Assembly (NCBI GenBank): GCA_003612515.1 | Contig: RAZB01000007.1 | Span: 1 to 64,000 of the forward strand | Reading direction: 5' to 3' | DNA from: a bacterium D16-34 | Lineage (GTDB): Bacteria > Actinomycetota > Coriobacteriia > Coriobacteriales > Eggerthellaceae | Length of the DNA: 64,000 nucleotides | Shown: positions 63,599 to 64,000 of the stretch, one piece after another | Layout of the letters: every line of letters begins with the position of its first letter | How positions within the stretch are numbered: the first letter of the stretch is position 1 | The notes under the pieces: model-generated | What the model was told of the DNA's origin: nothing | The model's database searches: none | What the model saw: only the letters and a program-made list of their open reading frames with translations | Position numbers and translations under genes: made by a program

Positions 63599-64000
63599 AT
63601 GTATGTTGAGACGCCAATTTCTGTTCGTTATGGCGAAACCGACATGATGGGTGTGGTCTATCACGCCAACTATCTACTGTATTTCGAAGATGCACGCATT
63701 GATTTTTTGAACCATGTTAATTTTTGCTATAGCGAACGCATTGAGGGGCAAGGATACATGAGCCCAATTTATGAGGTGCAAATCAAATATCACGCTCCCC
63801 TTCGCTATGGCGAATGCGGCTTCGTGCGAACCTCCATTGCCAAAAACCAACCGATAAAGACCGTCTATCATCAGGAAGTGTACAAAGAAGGCATGACACC
63901 AGGGAAAGATGCTCCCCTGGTGGATGCCTATGTAACCGTTTGCGTTGTAGAGCGCGAAACCTTCAAGCCGGTCAATATGAAAAAGACGTTTCCCGACTTG
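63599..64000 (+). CDS. YbgC-like acyl-CoA thioesterase, partial
   Basis: An ATG with GGAGA upstream opens a frame that runs off the window without a stop (134 aa seen). VRYGETDMMGVVYHANYLLYFEDAR is the hotdog-fold thioesterase active-site helix (Asp of DMMG, YHANY). Such enzymes release short acyl-CoA or 4-hydroxybenzoyl-CoA groups. The substrate is unknown. Confidence 0.85.
   Translation, partial: MYVETPISVRYGETDMMGVVYHANYLLYFEDARIDFLNHVNFCYSERIEGQGYMSPIYEVQIKYHAPLRYGECGFVRTSIAKNQPIKTVYHQEVYKEGMTPGKDAPLVDAYVTVCVVERETFKPVNMKKTFPDL

Noticed and set aside
1-64000. Prophage, IS element, CRISPR array or rRNA operon
   Set aside because: No integrase, transposase, capsid, Cas gene, spaced repeat array or rRNA sequence was seen.

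Overview
The window looks like chromosomal DNA of an anaerobic actinobacterium of the class Coriobacteriia, most likely an Eggerthellaceae member with a genome near 50% G+C (a Cryptobacterium-like organism fits, but the species cannot be fixed from sequence alone). The reasons are: a class III anaerobic ribonucleotide reductase as the only RNR seen, a large acyl-CoA dehydratase activase, a Ccm haem-export system, NrfH-like and lipoprotein multihaem cytochromes, a Tat-exported fumarate-reductase-type flavoprotein, and LuxR regulators fused or coupled to polytopic membrane domains. These traits are typical of Eggerthella and relatives. No phage, IS element, CRISPR array, rRNA or plasmid gene is visible.

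Layout. 0.4-11.7 kb is a long minus-strand housekeeping run: alaS, ruvX, mltG, a YqeG-type HAD phosphatase, aroE, aroC, aroK, aroB, an aroQ-Xaa-Pro-peptidase fusion and efp. 11.7-17.5 kb holds an AI-2E-type permease, a DUF948-like protein, rarA, a small membrane protein and an MscS channel, with a candidate structured RNA at 15.55-15.73 kb. 17.5-20.4 kb is nrdD-nrdG. 20.8-23.3 kb has a 102-aa unknown, a degenerate homocysteine-methyltransferase-like protein, a C-rich-loop small RNA resembling actinobacterial 6C RNA, and galU. 23.3-29.8 kb is a cytochrome c maturation operon (ccmE-F-A-B-C-D) downstream of a five-haem NrfH-like cytochrome. 30.3-35 kb holds tRNA-Ala(CGC), a 2-hydroxyacid dehydrogenase, icd, a 67-aa small gene, apbE and veg.

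35-43.3 kb is the accessory respiratory island. It holds a membrane LuxR-type regulator split into two overlapping ORFs, a divergent trihaem molybdopterin-domain lipoprotein, a miniature secreted protein resembling part of that molybdopterin domain, a repeat-rich 770-bp spacer, a Tat flavoprotein and a second membrane LuxR regulator. 43.2-48.7 kb is a minus operon: metG, tatD, a flavodoxin-like reductase, rsmA (with a five-copy 18-bp minisatellite inside the gene), a free-standing Ig-like domain and a tyrosine phosphatase. 48.8-64 kb holds a secreted coiled-coil cell-wall protein, a YgjP-like metallopeptidase, rsmI, the 1547-aa activase with its TetR regulator, a CapA-like protein, a PFL/DUF711 protein, an SDR oxidoreductase, leuS and the start of a thioesterase gene that runs off the window.

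How they work together. The Ccm genes mature c-type cytochromes. The NrfH-like cytochrome would pass electrons from menaquinol to exported reductases such as the 39.8-41.6 kb flavoprotein, and the trihaem/molybdopterin protein is probably another exported redox enzyme. ApbE attaches FMN to exported flavoproteins. The two membrane LuxR systems flanking the island are the likely regulators. Short tandem repeats (15-21 bp units) recur inside genes and between them, and a dispersed 30-40 bp repeat occurs at 0.1 and 39.4 kb.
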